A stretch of 64,000 bases of DNA from Pontiella agarivorans (GCF_034531395.1 NZ_JARVCO010000010.1:682001-746000); one strand, 5' to 3'. Shown: positions 27,064 through 37,296, counted from the first letter of the stretch. Program-made: numbers and translations. The notes: generated by a model not told the origin, from the sequence alone.

Positions 27064-28560
27064 ATGATAAAGAATATTATAAGCGGAATAGTCGTGGGAT
27101 CCTGCCTGGCTCAGGCGGACGTTTTCGAGCCGACGGTGATATCGTTGTCTCAGCATGAAGCGGCGCCGGAATGGCTGCAGGACGGCAAGCTGGGTATCTA
27201 TTTCCACTGGGGAGTCTATTCGGTGGCGGCTTATGGCAATGAATGGTATCCGCGAAGCATCCATTTTGAAGGAAGCGGCCCGAATAAATTTCATCGGGAG
27301 AAATACGGCGAACTCAATGAGTTCGGTTATCACGATCTGATTCCACTGTTTAAGGCAGAACACTTTGATGCGGATGAATGGGCGGCCCTGTTTAAGGCTT
27401 CAGGGGCTTGTTTCGCGGGGCCGGTGGCTGAGCATCACGATGGGTTTGCGATGTGGGACAGTGCAGTCACTCCGTGGAACGCCATGGATATGGGGCCGAA
27501 GCGCGATCTGGTCGGTGAGATCCTGACGGCGGTGCGTAAGCAGGATCTGAAAACGATTACGACGTTCCATCATGCCCGGAATCTACAGCGGTTGAATCGT
27601 TCGTGGAAAAAAGAACATGCGAAGGGGATTCATAAAGGGTTCAAAGGAACTTTTTATCCCTACCATCCGGAGTTGCCGACAGGCAGCGCGGATCCGAAAC
27701 TTCGCATGCTGTATGGAAACATGCCTGAGGGGCAATGGCTGGAGGAGCTGTGGCTGCCTAAACTGAAAGAGGTCATCGATGCGTATCATCCTGATCTCAT
27801 CTGGTTCGATAGCACGCTGGGGAAAATCCCAATGAATTATCGCCTTGAATTTGCGGCTTATTATCTGAATGCGGCAGAACAATGGGAGGGTGCTCAGGTG
27901 GGTATTATTCGGAAGCTTGCAGCTTTCCCTGATTCTTTTTCGATTCGCGACCATGAAAAATCGCGTGAGCCGGATATTCTTCCGGACGTGTGGATGACTG
28001 ATGATACCTTGAGTACGGGCAGTTGGTCCTATACGGAAGATCTTCAAATTAAACCTCTTTACAAAGTAGTACATGCCTTGATCGATACTGTAAGTAAAAA
28101 CGGCGTCGTGTTATTGAATATTTCGCCCAAGGCCGATGGGACAATTCCGCAGAATCAGAAAGATGCATTGCTGGGGCTGGGGGCGTGGCTGAAACAAAAT
28201 GGTGAGGCCATTTACGGTACCCGGCCGTGGATCAATGCGGCAGAAGGGCCGGCTGCAGCTCCGGAAGGGGGGCTTAAAAATGCTAAAAAGTTCCTGGCGT
28301 TGGAATATTCCGCGAAGGATATTCGCTACACCGCTTCCAAGGATGGGAAAACAGTTTATGCCTTCGCACTCGGTATTCCTGGGAAAGACGAATCGATTGT
28401 GCTGAAAACTTTTTTGGAAAAAGGAATCGAAGTGGATCGTGTGGAGTTGCTCAACGGAGATGCGGTTCAATGGGAAATGTCAGACACCGGTCTGGAAGTT
28501 CATCTCATAACACCTGCAACGGAAGATATGGCGGTCATTTTAAGAATTTCACTGAACTGA
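27064..28560 (+). CDS. GH29 alpha-L-fucosidase, second copy
   Basis: Also 498 residues, exported (signal peptide to about residue 18, CLAQA). It keeps LGIYFHWGVYS, AEHHDGFAMWDS and the nucleophile D249 in LIWFDST. The nucleophile context differs from the first copy (FDSTLGK against FDTWMDS), and so do the stretches around residues 60-85 and 180-210, which could change substrate choice. The gene is a tandem duplicate; the two copies clearly align end to end. GGAGAG lies before the ATG. Confidence 0.92.
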   Translation: MIKNIISGIVVGSCLAQADVFEPTVISLSQHEAAPEWLQDGKLGIYFHWGVYSVAAYGNEWYPRSIHFEGSGPNKFHREKYGELNEFGYHDLIPLFKAEHFDADEWAALFKASGACFAGPVAEHHDGFAMWDSAVTPWNAMDMGPKRDLVGEILTAVRKQDLKTITTFHHARNLQRLNRSWKKEHAKGIHKGFKGTFYPYHPELPTGSADPKLRMLYGNMPEGQWLEELWLPKLKEVIDAYHPDLIWFDSTLGKIPMNYRLEFAAYYLNAAEQWEGAQVGIIRKLAAFPDSFSIRDHEKSREPDILPDVWMTDDTLSTGSWSYTEDLQIKPLYKVVHALIDTVSKNGVVLLNISPKADGTIPQNQKDALLGLGAWLKQNGEAIYGTRPWINAAEGPAAAPEGGLKNAKKFLALEYSAKDIRYTASKDGKTVYAFALGIPGKDESIVLKTFLEKGIEVDRVELLNGDAVQWEMSDTGLEVHLITPATEDMAVILRISLN

Positions 28561-28582
28561 TTTTTTTAGAAATAAATAAAGT

Positions 28583-28619
28583 CCGCATAAACTCGATTTA
28601 GAGGTTATGCGGTTTTTTT
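28583..28619 (+). terminator. Terminator after the second GH29 gene
   Basis: Perfect CCGCATAA/TTATGCGG stem followed by seven T. Confidence 0.85.
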
Positions 28620-28671
28620 GCGGTTAGACAAAAAAACATTTTTCAGAAATCCGTTGGGATTGGGAAGGCTG

Positions 28672-28678
28672 CGGCATC
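28672..28678 (+). promoter_or_regulatory. CGGCATC motif before the 1002-residue gene
   Basis: 79 nt before the ATG, preceded by GGAAGGCTG; the stretch GAAATCCGTTG lies 15 nt further upstream, as it does before the gene at 31961. Confidence 0.4.
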
Positions 28679-28757
28679 TGTAATGTGTTGGGGGGCAGTA
28701 TGGGAGATACGGGCTGCTCCGGGAAATGTCATTAAAACCAAACAGGAGGAGTAAAGG

Positions 28758-31700
28758 ATGACGAATCGATTGTTAATCGGATTGGCTATGGCCGGCGTGA
28801 TTGCGATAAGTGCGCAGGCGCAACTGTACTCAGAGGATTTTGAACAGCCAATTACACGGGTGGATGTTGGAAATGGTAATGCAAAATTGAATACTGATTT
28901 CCAGATTGGAGAATGGGCCTATACCGATTTGAACGCAGGAAATAATGGTAATATTACTACTGTTGACGGTTCAACAGCGATCATTCAGGACAGCGGTGTC
29001 GGCCAGCGTGGTATGGTTATTGCCATCGATGCGTCCACATGGAGCACAGGAAACAAGAGCCTCAGCTTCAAATCGACTTCTGTATCCGGAGCAAACTCGG
29101 TTTATTATGGGATTTTTTCCGTGAACGCAAACGCTGATCCAATTGTTGATTTGGGTAAGGGAGGCGGAGCTTTTGCTAATTGCGGAAAGCCGAGTCCGGC
29201 AGTTGCCGAGCTGAAAGAGATTGGGGCGTATGCGGCAACGGGAACCACATTAACAAACTTTACCTGGACGGCTGGTGCGGCTGATACGCTGATGCTTGTT
29301 TTTAATAGCGGAGATAATTCAGAAGTTGGTCTGGATGACATTGTGATTGATGATGCTGCGGCAACCGGTCCGGCAACGGTGGGACTTTCTCCTGACTCGG
29401 AACTGGTTATTTCGGTTACACATCCGGCAACCGTAGCGAACAATGATTTGGTTGTTACTTATATCGAAGGCGGAGCGTTGGCTGACGGACAAATTGAGTC
29501 CGTTAATATTTATTCGAACGGCTTTAGCCTGGTCGGCACTTATTCTTTTCCTATTGCGTTATCCGATTCCGATACCGCGCAGTTTGATATTCAGTTTGAT
29601 GCTGCGGCAGTTGGGGTTGTCAACGGGGCAAGCGCTAACCGGATTGGACTGGCGGAGGTCATTTGGTCCGAAAATGGAGGAGGCACTTACACCAATACAA
29701 TCGCACTTGATGGGGATTACAATAATCCGCCCTTTGATTTGGATATAGGCGATCAGGTTGGCGGTGCCGACCAGCCGATCATCATGACGATGATTGTTCC
29801 TGATTCGGCGGTAACGAATACCGTTGCGGTCAACTATACGGAAGGGCCGGCGCATACCAATGCGCAGATTTCTTCGATCGTGTTCTCAAATGCAACGCAT
29901 ATCGGGTTCTCTGCTGATCCTGCATCGTTCGAGTTGAGTGATCCGGCTCCATCGACGACGACGTTCAACCTTGTATTTGACAACAGTGTGGCCGGTTTGA
30001 CGCACAAGCAGTCGGCCTCTGCTGATATGGTGGTGACTTACAATGAGCTGGGCGGTCCCGACCAGACCTCGGTGATCCCGGTGTCGGTTTCCTATTACAA
30101 CCCGCCTGTCGGCGTTATTCAGCTGAATATGGGCGAGAGCGTGAATGTGGTGAATGACAGCGTTTACGGGAATAGAAAGTTGAACGAATTTGACGCTTAT
30201 ACTAATCAGTTCAATATTGCATCGGGCGGCAGTCAGGATACGTCCAATGGTCGCATTCAGGTCAATTCCGGGGCTACCAATATTCGAGCTCTGTGGAATC
30301 TGGTGGAATCCGGAACTGCCGGGATGGATAACTTCGGAGAAGTGGATACCGTTCCGTTGACCAACGGTCTTTATCAATATCAATTCGATTACGAAGTGGT
30401 GAATAACAGCGGTGCGGAAGCGTACTGGTCGATTGATGCGTATGCTTTGATTGATCAAGGATCAACCGGAACAGTTGATTATGTCCAATTGGATGATTCT
30501 GAGGGAACGCTGGAAAAACGGGTTCCCGTTGCTCAAGGGCTTGCCTCATTCAGCCAGCATTCCGGAGGCATACTTACAGGGTCAGGCAACGTGAGTCGCT
30601 CCAGTGGAGCGGTTACTGTTAATGTGACCAATGGGTATGATTCAATCTTTATTATCCAGGGTGCGGGCGGTACAGATGTCCGTATTTATGATCTCTCATT
30701 GGTTCGTATCGGTGACTTTGAAGTGGGGCCTCCTCCGTTCAACAGTCCCAATGCGGTTGTTGCCGCAACGTTCGATGATGCAAATTCCACGAATGCGATC
30801 ATCAGTGGTTTGGACTTGACGGATCTCAACAATGTGACCGATACAAATGGGGTTTCCATTGCAAATACATTCCGGGGTAATAATCTTGCCCGGGCAGGAA
30901 AAAGCCTGCAGAGCACAGTAAGTCCTACAGCGGGAAAAGTGAACATGTTACTGGTGCGTGCCGGCACATCCGGTTACGACGATGTGGGCTTTCAGGATAC
31001 AATTGCGCTGAGTGAAGGGGTTTATGACCTGACCTTTGATGTCGATACCACTCCGGGCAATTTTTCCACGAATACCTCTTCCGTTGGTGTTGATTTATAC
31101 GCTCTCTCAGGAATTGTGGTCGGTGATGCGAATAACACCGTTCGTATTGGTCATCAGAATAAAGATGGAAATGGTATTCAGACTTTTGGTGCCGCTTCAA
31201 AAACGCTACTGGCTTCTGTGTCCTATACGAATGATTTCACGGGAACGGTAACGTTGAGCAATATGAACGTTTTAGCCGGGCAGGATGTGCTGATCGTACT
31301 GCGTCATCAGGAAGGGCCGGATCCGATCTTCGACAACATTGAACTGGTTCGCACCGGGGATCTGGCATCGACCGGATATGATGCCTGGGTGATTCTGAAT
31401 GGATTATATGGACCCGATGCCGATCTGCAAGCGGATCTTGAAAACGGTGGTGCGGGTGACGGCCTCAATAATCTGATGGAATATGCTCTAGGCGGCGATC
31501 CGAATGTCGCTGATTCGGGTATTGTTCTCCAGCAAAGCGTGAGTGGTGGAGTTTTTCAGCATGTCTACAATGAACGTACGGATGATGAATCGCTGACATT
31601 CACGGTTGAGCTGGATCAGATACGCAATCTTTCTTATGCAGACTGGCAGGAAGAAGGGCTCACTGAAACCCGCGGGGTGGATGACGGTACTTTCCAAACG

Positions 31701-31766
31701 GTAACCAATACAACGGATACGCTTGAATCTGTTAACTTCATCCGGTTGAAAGTTGATAAAAATTAA
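28758..31766 (+). CDS. Large exported multi-domain protein, function unknown
   Basis: A 1002-residue protein with a Sec signal peptide (cleaved near residue 22, AQAQ). Domains by eye: an N-terminal jelly-roll domain ending in VGLDDIVIDD (about 22-200), two related immunoglobulin-like repeats (about 205-330 and 335-455, each with NTVAVNYTEG or NDLVVTYIEG), two more jelly-roll domains (about 460-655 and 660-870, both ending in a LVR-x-GD segment), and a C-terminal module with GDGLNNLMEYALGGDP. There is no catalytic signature. It probably binds polysaccharide or the cell surface. AGGAGGAG precedes the start. It has its own promoter region and terminator. Confidence 0.8.
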   Translation: MTNRLLIGLAMAGVIAISAQAQLYSEDFEQPITRVDVGNGNAKLNTDFQIGEWAYTDLNAGNNGNITTVDGSTAIIQDSGVGQRGMVIAIDASTWSTGNKSLSFKSTSVSGANSVYYGIFSVNANADPIVDLGKGGGAFANCGKPSPAVAELKEIGAYAATGTTLTNFTWTAGAADTLMLVFNSGDNSEVGLDDIVIDDAAATGPATVGLSPDSELVISVTHPATVANNDLVVTYIEGGALADGQIESVNIYSNGFSLVGTYSFPIALSDSDTAQFDIQFDAAAVGVVNGASANRIGLAEVIWSENGGGTYTNTIALDGDYNNPPFDLDIGDQVGGADQPIIMTMIVPDSAVTNTVAVNYTEGPAHTNAQISSIVFSNATHIGFSADPASFELSDPAPSTTTFNLVFDNSVAGLTHKQSASADMVVTYNELGGPDQTSVIPVSVSYYNPPVGVIQLNMGESVNVVNDSVYGNRKLNEFDAYTNQFNIASGGSQDTSNGRIQVNSGATNIRALWNLVESGTAGMDNFGEVDTVPLTNGLYQYQFDYEVVNNSGAEAYWSIDAYALIDQGSTGTVDYVQLDDSEGTLEKRVPVAQGLASFSQHSGGILTGSGNVSRSSGAVTVNVTNGYDSIFIIQGAGGTDVRIYDLSLVRIGDFEVGPPPFNSPNAVVAATFDDANSTNAIISGLDLTDLNNVTDTNGVSIANTFRGNNLARAGKSLQSTVSPTAGKVNMLLVRAGTSGYDDVGFQDTIALSEGVYDLTFDVDTTPGNFSTNTSSVGVDLYALSGIVVGDANNTVRIGHQNKDGNGIQTFGAASKTLLASVSYTNDFTGTVTLSNMNVLAGQDVLIVLRHQEGPDPIFDNIELVRTGDLASTGYDAWVILNGLYGPDADLQADLENGGAGDGLNNLMEYALGGDPNVADSGIVLQQSVSGGVFQHVYNERTDDESLTFTVELDQIRNLSYADWQEEGLTETRGVDDGTFQTVTNTTDTLESVNFIRLKVDKN

Positions 31767-31790
31767 TCACTGATTTTTCAGTGAATCGAA

Positions 31791-31825
31791 AAAGCCTCTG
31801 CTGCATGTCCGGCAGAGGCTTTTCT
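31791..31825 (+). terminator. Terminator after the 1002-residue gene
   Basis: Perfect 11-bp stem AAAGCCTCTGC/GCAGAGGCTTT and T-rich tail. A second hairpin, TCACTGA/TCAGTGA (31767-31784), precedes it directly after the stop. Confidence 0.8.
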
Positions 31826-31881
31826 CTTGTCCGCATTATAGATTTTTTTGAACTGAAATCCGTTGAATAAACGGATTTCAG

Positions 31882-31888
31882 CGGCATC
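31882..31888 (+). promoter_or_regulatory. CGGCATC motif before module-only protein
   Basis: 72 nt before the ATG at 31961 and just after the palindrome GAAATCCGT-N7-ACGGATTTC (31856-31880). It is followed by TATGCGTAAAGC. Confidence 0.4.
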
Positions 31889-31960
31889 AGGTATGCGTAA
31901 AGCGGATATGAGACGTGCCCTCAGAAGATTCGCTAAATAATGCATACAGGAGGAAAAGAA

Positions 31961-33739
31961 ATGAAAAAAATATTTATAATCAGCATGTTTGCCGGGTTGG
32001 TCTTACAGGGATACGCCGTATCTCTGATTGATTACCAACATAACGATCCAAGCAATACCCCGTTGAAGAACCTTCAGAATGACGGAATCGATACTTCCGG
32101 CTGGAACCTGAATCGAGACCATATTGTGGCCAATGGGGCTGGCGACTTGAGTTGCACGATTACCAATGCCTCTCAGACCAAGTTTATCTTTGCATCTGCA
32201 CTAACCAATGGCTATGTCGAATTTGAATATCGGATTTCCAGCTATGATCTGACGGGTATTCCGAATAAGGATGGCATAGGTATAGATCTTTTCACTTCCT
32301 CAGGGGTATCTGCTGAGGCCATCAAGCTCAAACTTGAAACATTCAACGATACTGTACGCTTGCGTGCTCCGTTTCCGAAGGCGGATGGATCGGGTGTGGC
32401 ATATCCAAATCGAACTCTTGGAGCCAAGGCATCCACGATAGGGGTTACGTATAAAGTCACCATCGATCTGGATGCGTCAACCAACCAGGTTGCCGTTTTT
32501 TCAAAGCTGGATACGGATACCGATTTTATCAAAATGGGTGGCGCCGCACTCTTCGGAGCCTGCACCAATCTGACTGAACTTCGTTTGCAACCCACGTATA
32601 CCGGTGAATGGCCCTCCAATAACTTCGTGAATATTGATTACATCACATTAACCTCCACCGTGGAGCCGCCTGCATATGCCGGCGAATCCTGGCAGTTTAA
32701 TGAAGCAGCGGATACACCGCTTTCCGGTTTAGTCAATGATCTGGGTGAAGCGAGTTTTGCCGATATCTCCACCGTTTTAACCGATGGGAATGGGGCCCTT
32801 CGTTTTGAACAGGATCCGGTGCTGGGTACCAGCGGATACGGTAAAGAAGCAACAGTTCCCAGTCAGACAGAAGGGGTTGTTGAAATGAACTTTAAACTAC
32901 TTGCACTGGATTTTAGCGGGGGCGATGACGCAGGGGCAAATGTGTCGTTCAGCCTGAGGGATTCGTCCGTGAATAAGGATGTGATGAATGTGCGTGTTTT
33001 CAAGCAGACCGGCAAAGCGCAGATCCAAAGCCGTTTCCAGAATGACGAAGGAGGAAGTAATATTCCTCTTTATAGATTTGGAACCAATGTGGTTGATGAG
33101 GCCATCGATGTACGCGTCCTGGCCAATCTGGATACCGATACGTTTGATGTCTTTTATACCCTCGATGGAGAGTCGGAAGTCAATGTGACGAACAATATGC
33201 CGATGAACTATCCGGACATGACGTTCGACCGGATTCGTATCTGGTCAACGGTGAATACGAATGATTTCGGTCCGTCTGATTTTGTGACAATCGATTATCT
33301 CCGTGTTGTTCCTGTTAGCAGTATGATTCCTGAGACGTATGAAACTTGGCTGGAGTTGTTCCCGACGCTGGGAGCGGCAACCAATAAAACCGATAATCCG
33401 GATGGTGATGCCCTGAACAATCTCTATGAATATGCCCTGAACGGTAATCCGACGGATGCCGCGGATATTGGATATATTCCGACTTCCCAGCTAGTGGAAG
33501 ACGGAGGATCCTGGCTTCAATATGTGTATGCAAAGCGGGCAGATGCCGATACCCGCGGGCTGAACTATTATCTCGAAACAGACACTGATCTGATGATTGC
33601 GCCCGGATGGACCAATGCATTTTATGATGTAATCGGAACCAATACTGAATTCGCTGTGGGATTCAATGCAATTACCAATCGGATTTCAACGGATACTAAG
33701 AGTCAGCAATTTATTCAGCTGCAGATTGAACAGCTGTAG
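31961..33739 (+). CDS. Exported module-only protein (modules A, B and C-terminal)
   Basis: A 592-residue protein with a signal peptide (1-17) and three modules: A beginning LIDYQHND (about 18-230), B beginning WQFNEAAD (about 240-450) and the C-terminal module beginning with FPTLGAATNKTDNPDGDALNNLYEYAL (shortened: DNPDGDALNNLYEYA, about 460-592). Modules A and B look like lectin-type beta-sandwiches and contain no catalytic pattern that I know. It closely matches the protein at 43171 in layout and also the tail of the GH10 protein at 51471. The ATG at 31961 has AGGAGG ahead. It may bind sugar chains as a free module. Function is inferred. Confidence 0.8.
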   Translation: MKKIFIISMFAGLVLQGYAVSLIDYQHNDPSNTPLKNLQNDGIDTSGWNLNRDHIVANGAGDLSCTITNASQTKFIFASALTNGYVEFEYRISSYDLTGIPNKDGIGIDLFTSSGVSAEAIKLKLETFNDTVRLRAPFPKADGSGVAYPNRTLGAKASTIGVTYKVTIDLDASTNQVAVFSKLDTDTDFIKMGGAALFGACTNLTELRLQPTYTGEWPSNNFVNIDYITLTSTVEPPAYAGESWQFNEAADTPLSGLVNDLGEASFADISTVLTDGNGALRFEQDPVLGTSGYGKEATVPSQTEGVVEMNFKLLALDFSGGDDAGANVSFSLRDSSVNKDVMNVRVFKQTGKAQIQSRFQNDEGGSNIPLYRFGTNVVDEAIDVRVLANLDTDTFDVFYTLDGESEVNVTNNMPMNYPDMTFDRIRIWSTVNTNDFGPSDFVTIDYLRVVPVSSMIPETYETWLELFPTLGAATNKTDNPDGDALNNLYEYALNGNPTDAADIGYIPTSQLVEDGGSWLQYVYAKRADADTRGLNYYLETDTDLMIAPGWTNAFYDVIGTNTEFAVGFNAITNRISTDTKSQQFIQLQIEQL

Positions 33740-33758
33740 TTGCAGCAGCCTGAGCGAT

Positions 33759-33780
33759 GGGGCAGGGTTGCACCTGCCCC
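33759..33780 (+). terminator. GC-rich hairpin between exported-protein genes
   Basis: GGGGCAGG-N6-CCTGCCCC, a perfect 8-bp stem without a strong T run. It may be a weak terminator or an mRNA-stabilising or processing hairpin between two cotranscribed genes. Confidence 0.45.
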
Positions 33781-33810
33781 TCATGTTTATACCTAAGAGG
33801 AGAGGTGCGG

Positions 33811-36800
33811 ATGAAGTTTTCAATGCTTAAAGCATGTGTTGCAGCAGGAGGGCTGGTTATTGCGGGACCAGCAGAAGCCGCTGATGTGGTATTATATGTG
33901 GACCAGAATCATACGGCTGCTTCGGACAGCAATATCGGAACCCATCCTGATTTCCCTCTTAAAACTTTTTCGGAAGGGGCTGCGAAGGCCTGGGATGAGT
34001 TAGACAGCGGAAATCCGGTGCTGCTGAAGGTGGGACCGGGAAAATACTATTCTGACCCCTATGAACAGTTTTGCGGCAGTAATACCGTCGAATACGTTAT
34101 TGAAGGGGATCCCAATCGGGAAACAATCATCAGCGGCTCCTTTACCAACGGTTTTGAATCATCCACCTGGACGCCGGTTCCCGGGAAACCCAATGTCTAT
34201 ATGCATGACTGGACCAACACCTATTCGCTGCGCTACGGGCCGGATAAGTTTGAAGACAGCGCGGCGATACGCAAGGAACTACTTTTCTTTAATGAGCAGC
34301 GGCTCAACCAGAAGGCGATCGACCTCTACAGTTATAACAGCACGACAGAAGAGTTTGAGTTTGCCGGGAATGCTCCGGCCGGACTGGATGTGCTGGATGA
34401 AGACTGGACCTATTGCGTGTCGGACAACGCATCCGCTGATGTGGCCTATAGGGATAAAATATTCATGCGCCTACCGGCAGGAGAGGTCCCGGTGGCGGAG
34501 TCCCTGATTGAGATCGGGCTGGATTGCGAATTCATGTTTAAGTTGGGGCAAAAACATAATGTAACCATGCGGTATATGAATTTTGAGAAGGCGAGCATTC
34601 GTTATGATTCCTTCATGGTTCAATTCAACGAGTGCGATAATTTTCTAGTTGAGGACTGCACGTTTAATCGTTGCAATGCGCATGGGTTTATCTGTGTGTA
34701 TCGCGATCCGCACCCTGATTGGACGGGAGTGATCAAACGTTGTGATTTCAATGGAAACGGCTACAAAGGGGTTAAGTATGCGCTGGAACGAGGAGGGAAT
34801 TCGTTTGCCGTTGACTGCGATTTTAATGATAACTGCTGGCGTGCCGAGATGGCCGATAAAGGAGGGTGGGGGGCGGCTGGCATCAAAGTGGCCAACCATA
34901 CCTTTAATGCACTGCTGACCCGCTGCAACACGCTCAATAATCAGCACAATGGATTGTGGGAAGATGTCGAGTGCAGCAATGTGGTATTCGATGCCTGTTT
35001 TTCGTATGGAAACTACGAGTCCGGTATATTCATGGAATATTCCTGGGTTGGGGGCGATGGCCGGGACTGCCGGACTGAAAACTCGGTGTCGGCTTATAAT
35101 CAGCGGGGGATTCAGGTGTGCACCTCCAGAAAACCGGTGGTGGATGGCAACCTCTGTCTGAATAATATCGAAAGTAATATACGTTTCCGGAAAAACAGCA
35201 GAGACCCTCATACGGCGGAGGGTTTTATTTCTCTTACCATGACGAATAACGAATTTGTGATGCAGCACAGTGGTGTGCCGCAGGTGGATCTGGAAGATTC
35301 TGGGGAAATGATGGAGGTACTGCTGTGTTCCGGAAACGACTATTACAGTTCGGATACGGCAAAGGCATTCCTGATCGATAATTCCGCATATAAAACGTTC
35401 AGCGGTTGGAAAACGGAACTGATCAATGGTGGGGCACCTGTACCGCAGGATAGCGATTCCGGCATGAGTACGGTTCCGGACATTGGAACCGATCCCTATC
35501 ATTTTGACCGCGGCTCGGTATACAGTGATAAAGCGCGTGGGCTGGGAACCCGGGTGCCCTGGAAAGAACTGGGCGGCTTTGATCGAGGAGTTTTTTCAAA
35601 GGATCTCACGTTGGGCGATACCATGCGCGGATCAGGCTATTTCGATTCGAATGCTAATGAATATGTTGTGGTCTCGGCTGGAACCGATATCGGCGGAACA
35701 CAGGATGAGGGTGCCTTTCTTTTTAACAGAACAGGGGGCGGTTCGACGTCAATTGTTGTGCGGGTAGATCATGTTGAAAATACACATGCCGACGCGAATG
35801 CGGGTGTTATGATTCGAGAAAGCAACCGCTCAGGGGCACGGATGGTCTTGGTCGGCGTGACCGCCGAAAACGGTGCCCGGTTGCGATACCGGACGGTTGA
35901 TGGCGGAACCGCTTCGGAGGTTACGATGCCGGGCATCTCGGCCCCGTACTGGGTAAAGCTGGAAATGGATGCCGCCGGACAGATTTTTGATGGCTCGGTT
36001 TCTTCTGATGGAATGACCTGGCAACCGGTCGGATCGACCATCGATATGGGCAGCCCGTTTGCTGATGATAAATATATGGGACTGGCCGCCTCCTCTCATA
36101 GCTCCAATGTTTACGGGGTTGCAACCTTTTCGCAGTTGAACGAGCAAGTAAACCCGCCGGAACCCGTCTCGATGCTGGTTGATTATCAGCATAACGATGC
36201 AGTCGATACGCCGTTGACCAGCCTTGCCAATTGGGGAACGGATACGACGGGTTGGAACAATGATGTTGACTATATCGCGGCCTCCGGTTCCGGTGATTTA
36301 ACCGTGGCTGCACCAACCAATGGATCAAGTGTGAAATTTAATCTGGCTGCACCGTTGACATCCGGAACCGTCGAGGCTGAATTTCGGGTCTCCAGCTATG
36401 ACCTGATCGGATTGAGTGCCAATCTTGATGCGGTTGGGATTGAACTATGGGGCGCAACGCAGAATGCGCAACAGGCGATCAAGATGAAGATCGAATGGTT
36501 TGCCAACGGAGGGTATGCACGCTTACGCATGGCGGGACCGAATGCAGATGGGTCCGGCCTTCAATATCCCAAATTCACGCTGCCGGCTGATGCTTCCACG
36601 AATGGTATCACATATCGGTTTTCAGCCGATCTGGATACCGGCGCTTATGAAGTACATTACAAACTGGATTCTGCATCCGATTTCACCCTGCTCGGCACAC
36701 CCGGGGTTTGCACCAACCTGACGCAGTTGCGGTTACAGACCACCGTGAGTACGCCTTGGACCTCGAACACCTTTGTGAATATTGACTACCTCACGCTCAG

Positions 36801-37239
36801 TCATGCCATCGATTTGGTGACCCCGGAATCTCTCTATATGGATTGGTTGGCGGAATTTCCAACCCTTGGAAGTTTTACCAATGTCACCGACAACCCGGAT
36901 GCCGATGCGCTGGATAATTTGGGTGAATATGCCATGGGAGGCATTCCAACCAATGGAACTGATATTGGATATGAGCCGGTTTTCCAACCGTTGGAAGCGG
37001 GCGGAACCAACTGGTTTGAATTTGTTTATGCGCAACGAACCGATGCCGATATACGGGGACTGGAGTATAGTTTGGAAACCAATACGAATCTGCTGAATGC
37101 CGCAGGTTGGACTAATGCGCATTATGAGATCACGGGAACGAATGCATCGTACGCAGCCGGTTTCGAAAGTATTACCAACCGGATATCGACTGCAACCGAA
37201 ACCAACCAGTTTATCCGGCTGCATATTAAAACGCGGTAA
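33811..37239 (+). CDS. Giant exported beta-helix protein, candidate polysaccharide lyase or hydrolase
   Basis: A 1142-residue protein with a signal peptide (1-23). Residues about 24-585 look like a right-handed parallel beta-helix, with repeated short strands of the NFLVEDCTFNRCNAHG, VIKRCDFNGNGYKG and NVVFDACFSYGNYESG kind, as in pectate-lyase-like and GH28/GH82/GH141-type enzymes. Then come a concanavalin-like domain with EGAFLFN and GVMIRES (about 594-780), module A (LVDYQHND, about 788-1000) and the C-terminal module (about 1006-1142). The active site is not identifiable by eye. AAGAGGAGAGG precedes the ATG. In this context it is likely to cut or bind the main chain. Two TTCCA-N5-TGGAA palindromes lie in the last module. 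Confidence 0.75.
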   Translation: MKFSMLKACVAAGGLVIAGPAEAADVVLYVDQNHTAASDSNIGTHPDFPLKTFSEGAAKAWDELDSGNPVLLKVGPGKYYSDPYEQFCGSNTVEYVIEGDPNRETIISGSFTNGFESSTWTPVPGKPNVYMHDWTNTYSLRYGPDKFEDSAAIRKELLFFNEQRLNQKAIDLYSYNSTTEEFEFAGNAPAGLDVLDEDWTYCVSDNASADVAYRDKIFMRLPAGEVPVAESLIEIGLDCEFMFKLGQKHNVTMRYMNFEKASIRYDSFMVQFNECDNFLVEDCTFNRCNAHGFICVYRDPHPDWTGVIKRCDFNGNGYKGVKYALERGGNSFAVDCDFNDNCWRAEMADKGGWGAAGIKVANHTFNALLTRCNTLNNQHNGLWEDVECSNVVFDACFSYGNYESGIFMEYSWVGGDGRDCRTENSVSAYNQRGIQVCTSRKPVVDGNLCLNNIESNIRFRKNSRDPHTAEGFISLTMTNNEFVMQHSGVPQVDLEDSGEMMEVLLCSGNDYYSSDTAKAFLIDNSAYKTFSGWKTELINGGAPVPQDSDSGMSTVPDIGTDPYHFDRGSVYSDKARGLGTRVPWKELGGFDRGVFSKDLTLGDTMRGSGYFDSNANEYVVVSAGTDIGGTQDEGAFLFNRTGGGSTSIVVRVDHVENTHADANAGVMIRESNRSGARMVLVGVTAENGARLRYRTVDGGTASEVTMPGISAPYWVKLEMDAAGQIFDGSVSSDGMTWQPVGSTIDMGSPFADDKYMGLAASSHSSNVYGVATFSQLNEQVNPPEPVSMLVDYQHNDAVDTPLTSLANWGTDTTGWNNDVDYIAASGSGDLTVAAPTNGSSVKFNLAAPLTSGTVEAEFRVSSYDLIGLSANLDAVGIELWGATQNAQQAIKMKIEWFANGGYARLRMAGPNADGSGLQYPKFTLPADASTNGITYRFSADLDTGAYEVHYKLDSASDFTLLGTPGVCTNLTQLRLQTTVSTPWTSNTFVNIDYLTLSHAIDLVTPESLYMDWLAEFPTLGSFTNVTDNPDADALDNLGEYAMGGIPTNGTDIGYEPVFQPLEAGGTNWFEFVYAQRTDADIRGLEYSLETNTNLLNAAGWTNAHYEITGTNASYAAGFESITNRISTATETNQFIRLHIKTR

Positions 37240-37289
37240 GTTTCCGGCTGGAAATATATTTGCGGGATCTATTCAGGCGGAAGGCTGCG

Positions 37290-37296
37290 TGGCATC
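37290..37296 (+). promoter_or_regulatory. Variant TGGCATC motif before sulfatase
   Basis: One mismatch from CGGCATC, 31 nt before the ATG; preceded by GGAAGGCTGCG as at 28672. Confidence 0.3.

Noticed and set aside
36733-37224. Minus-strand frames opposite the exported-protein genes (also 29886-30458, 21699-22259)
   Set aside because: Long only because the coding strand has few complementary stops; no signal, motif or ribosome binding site.
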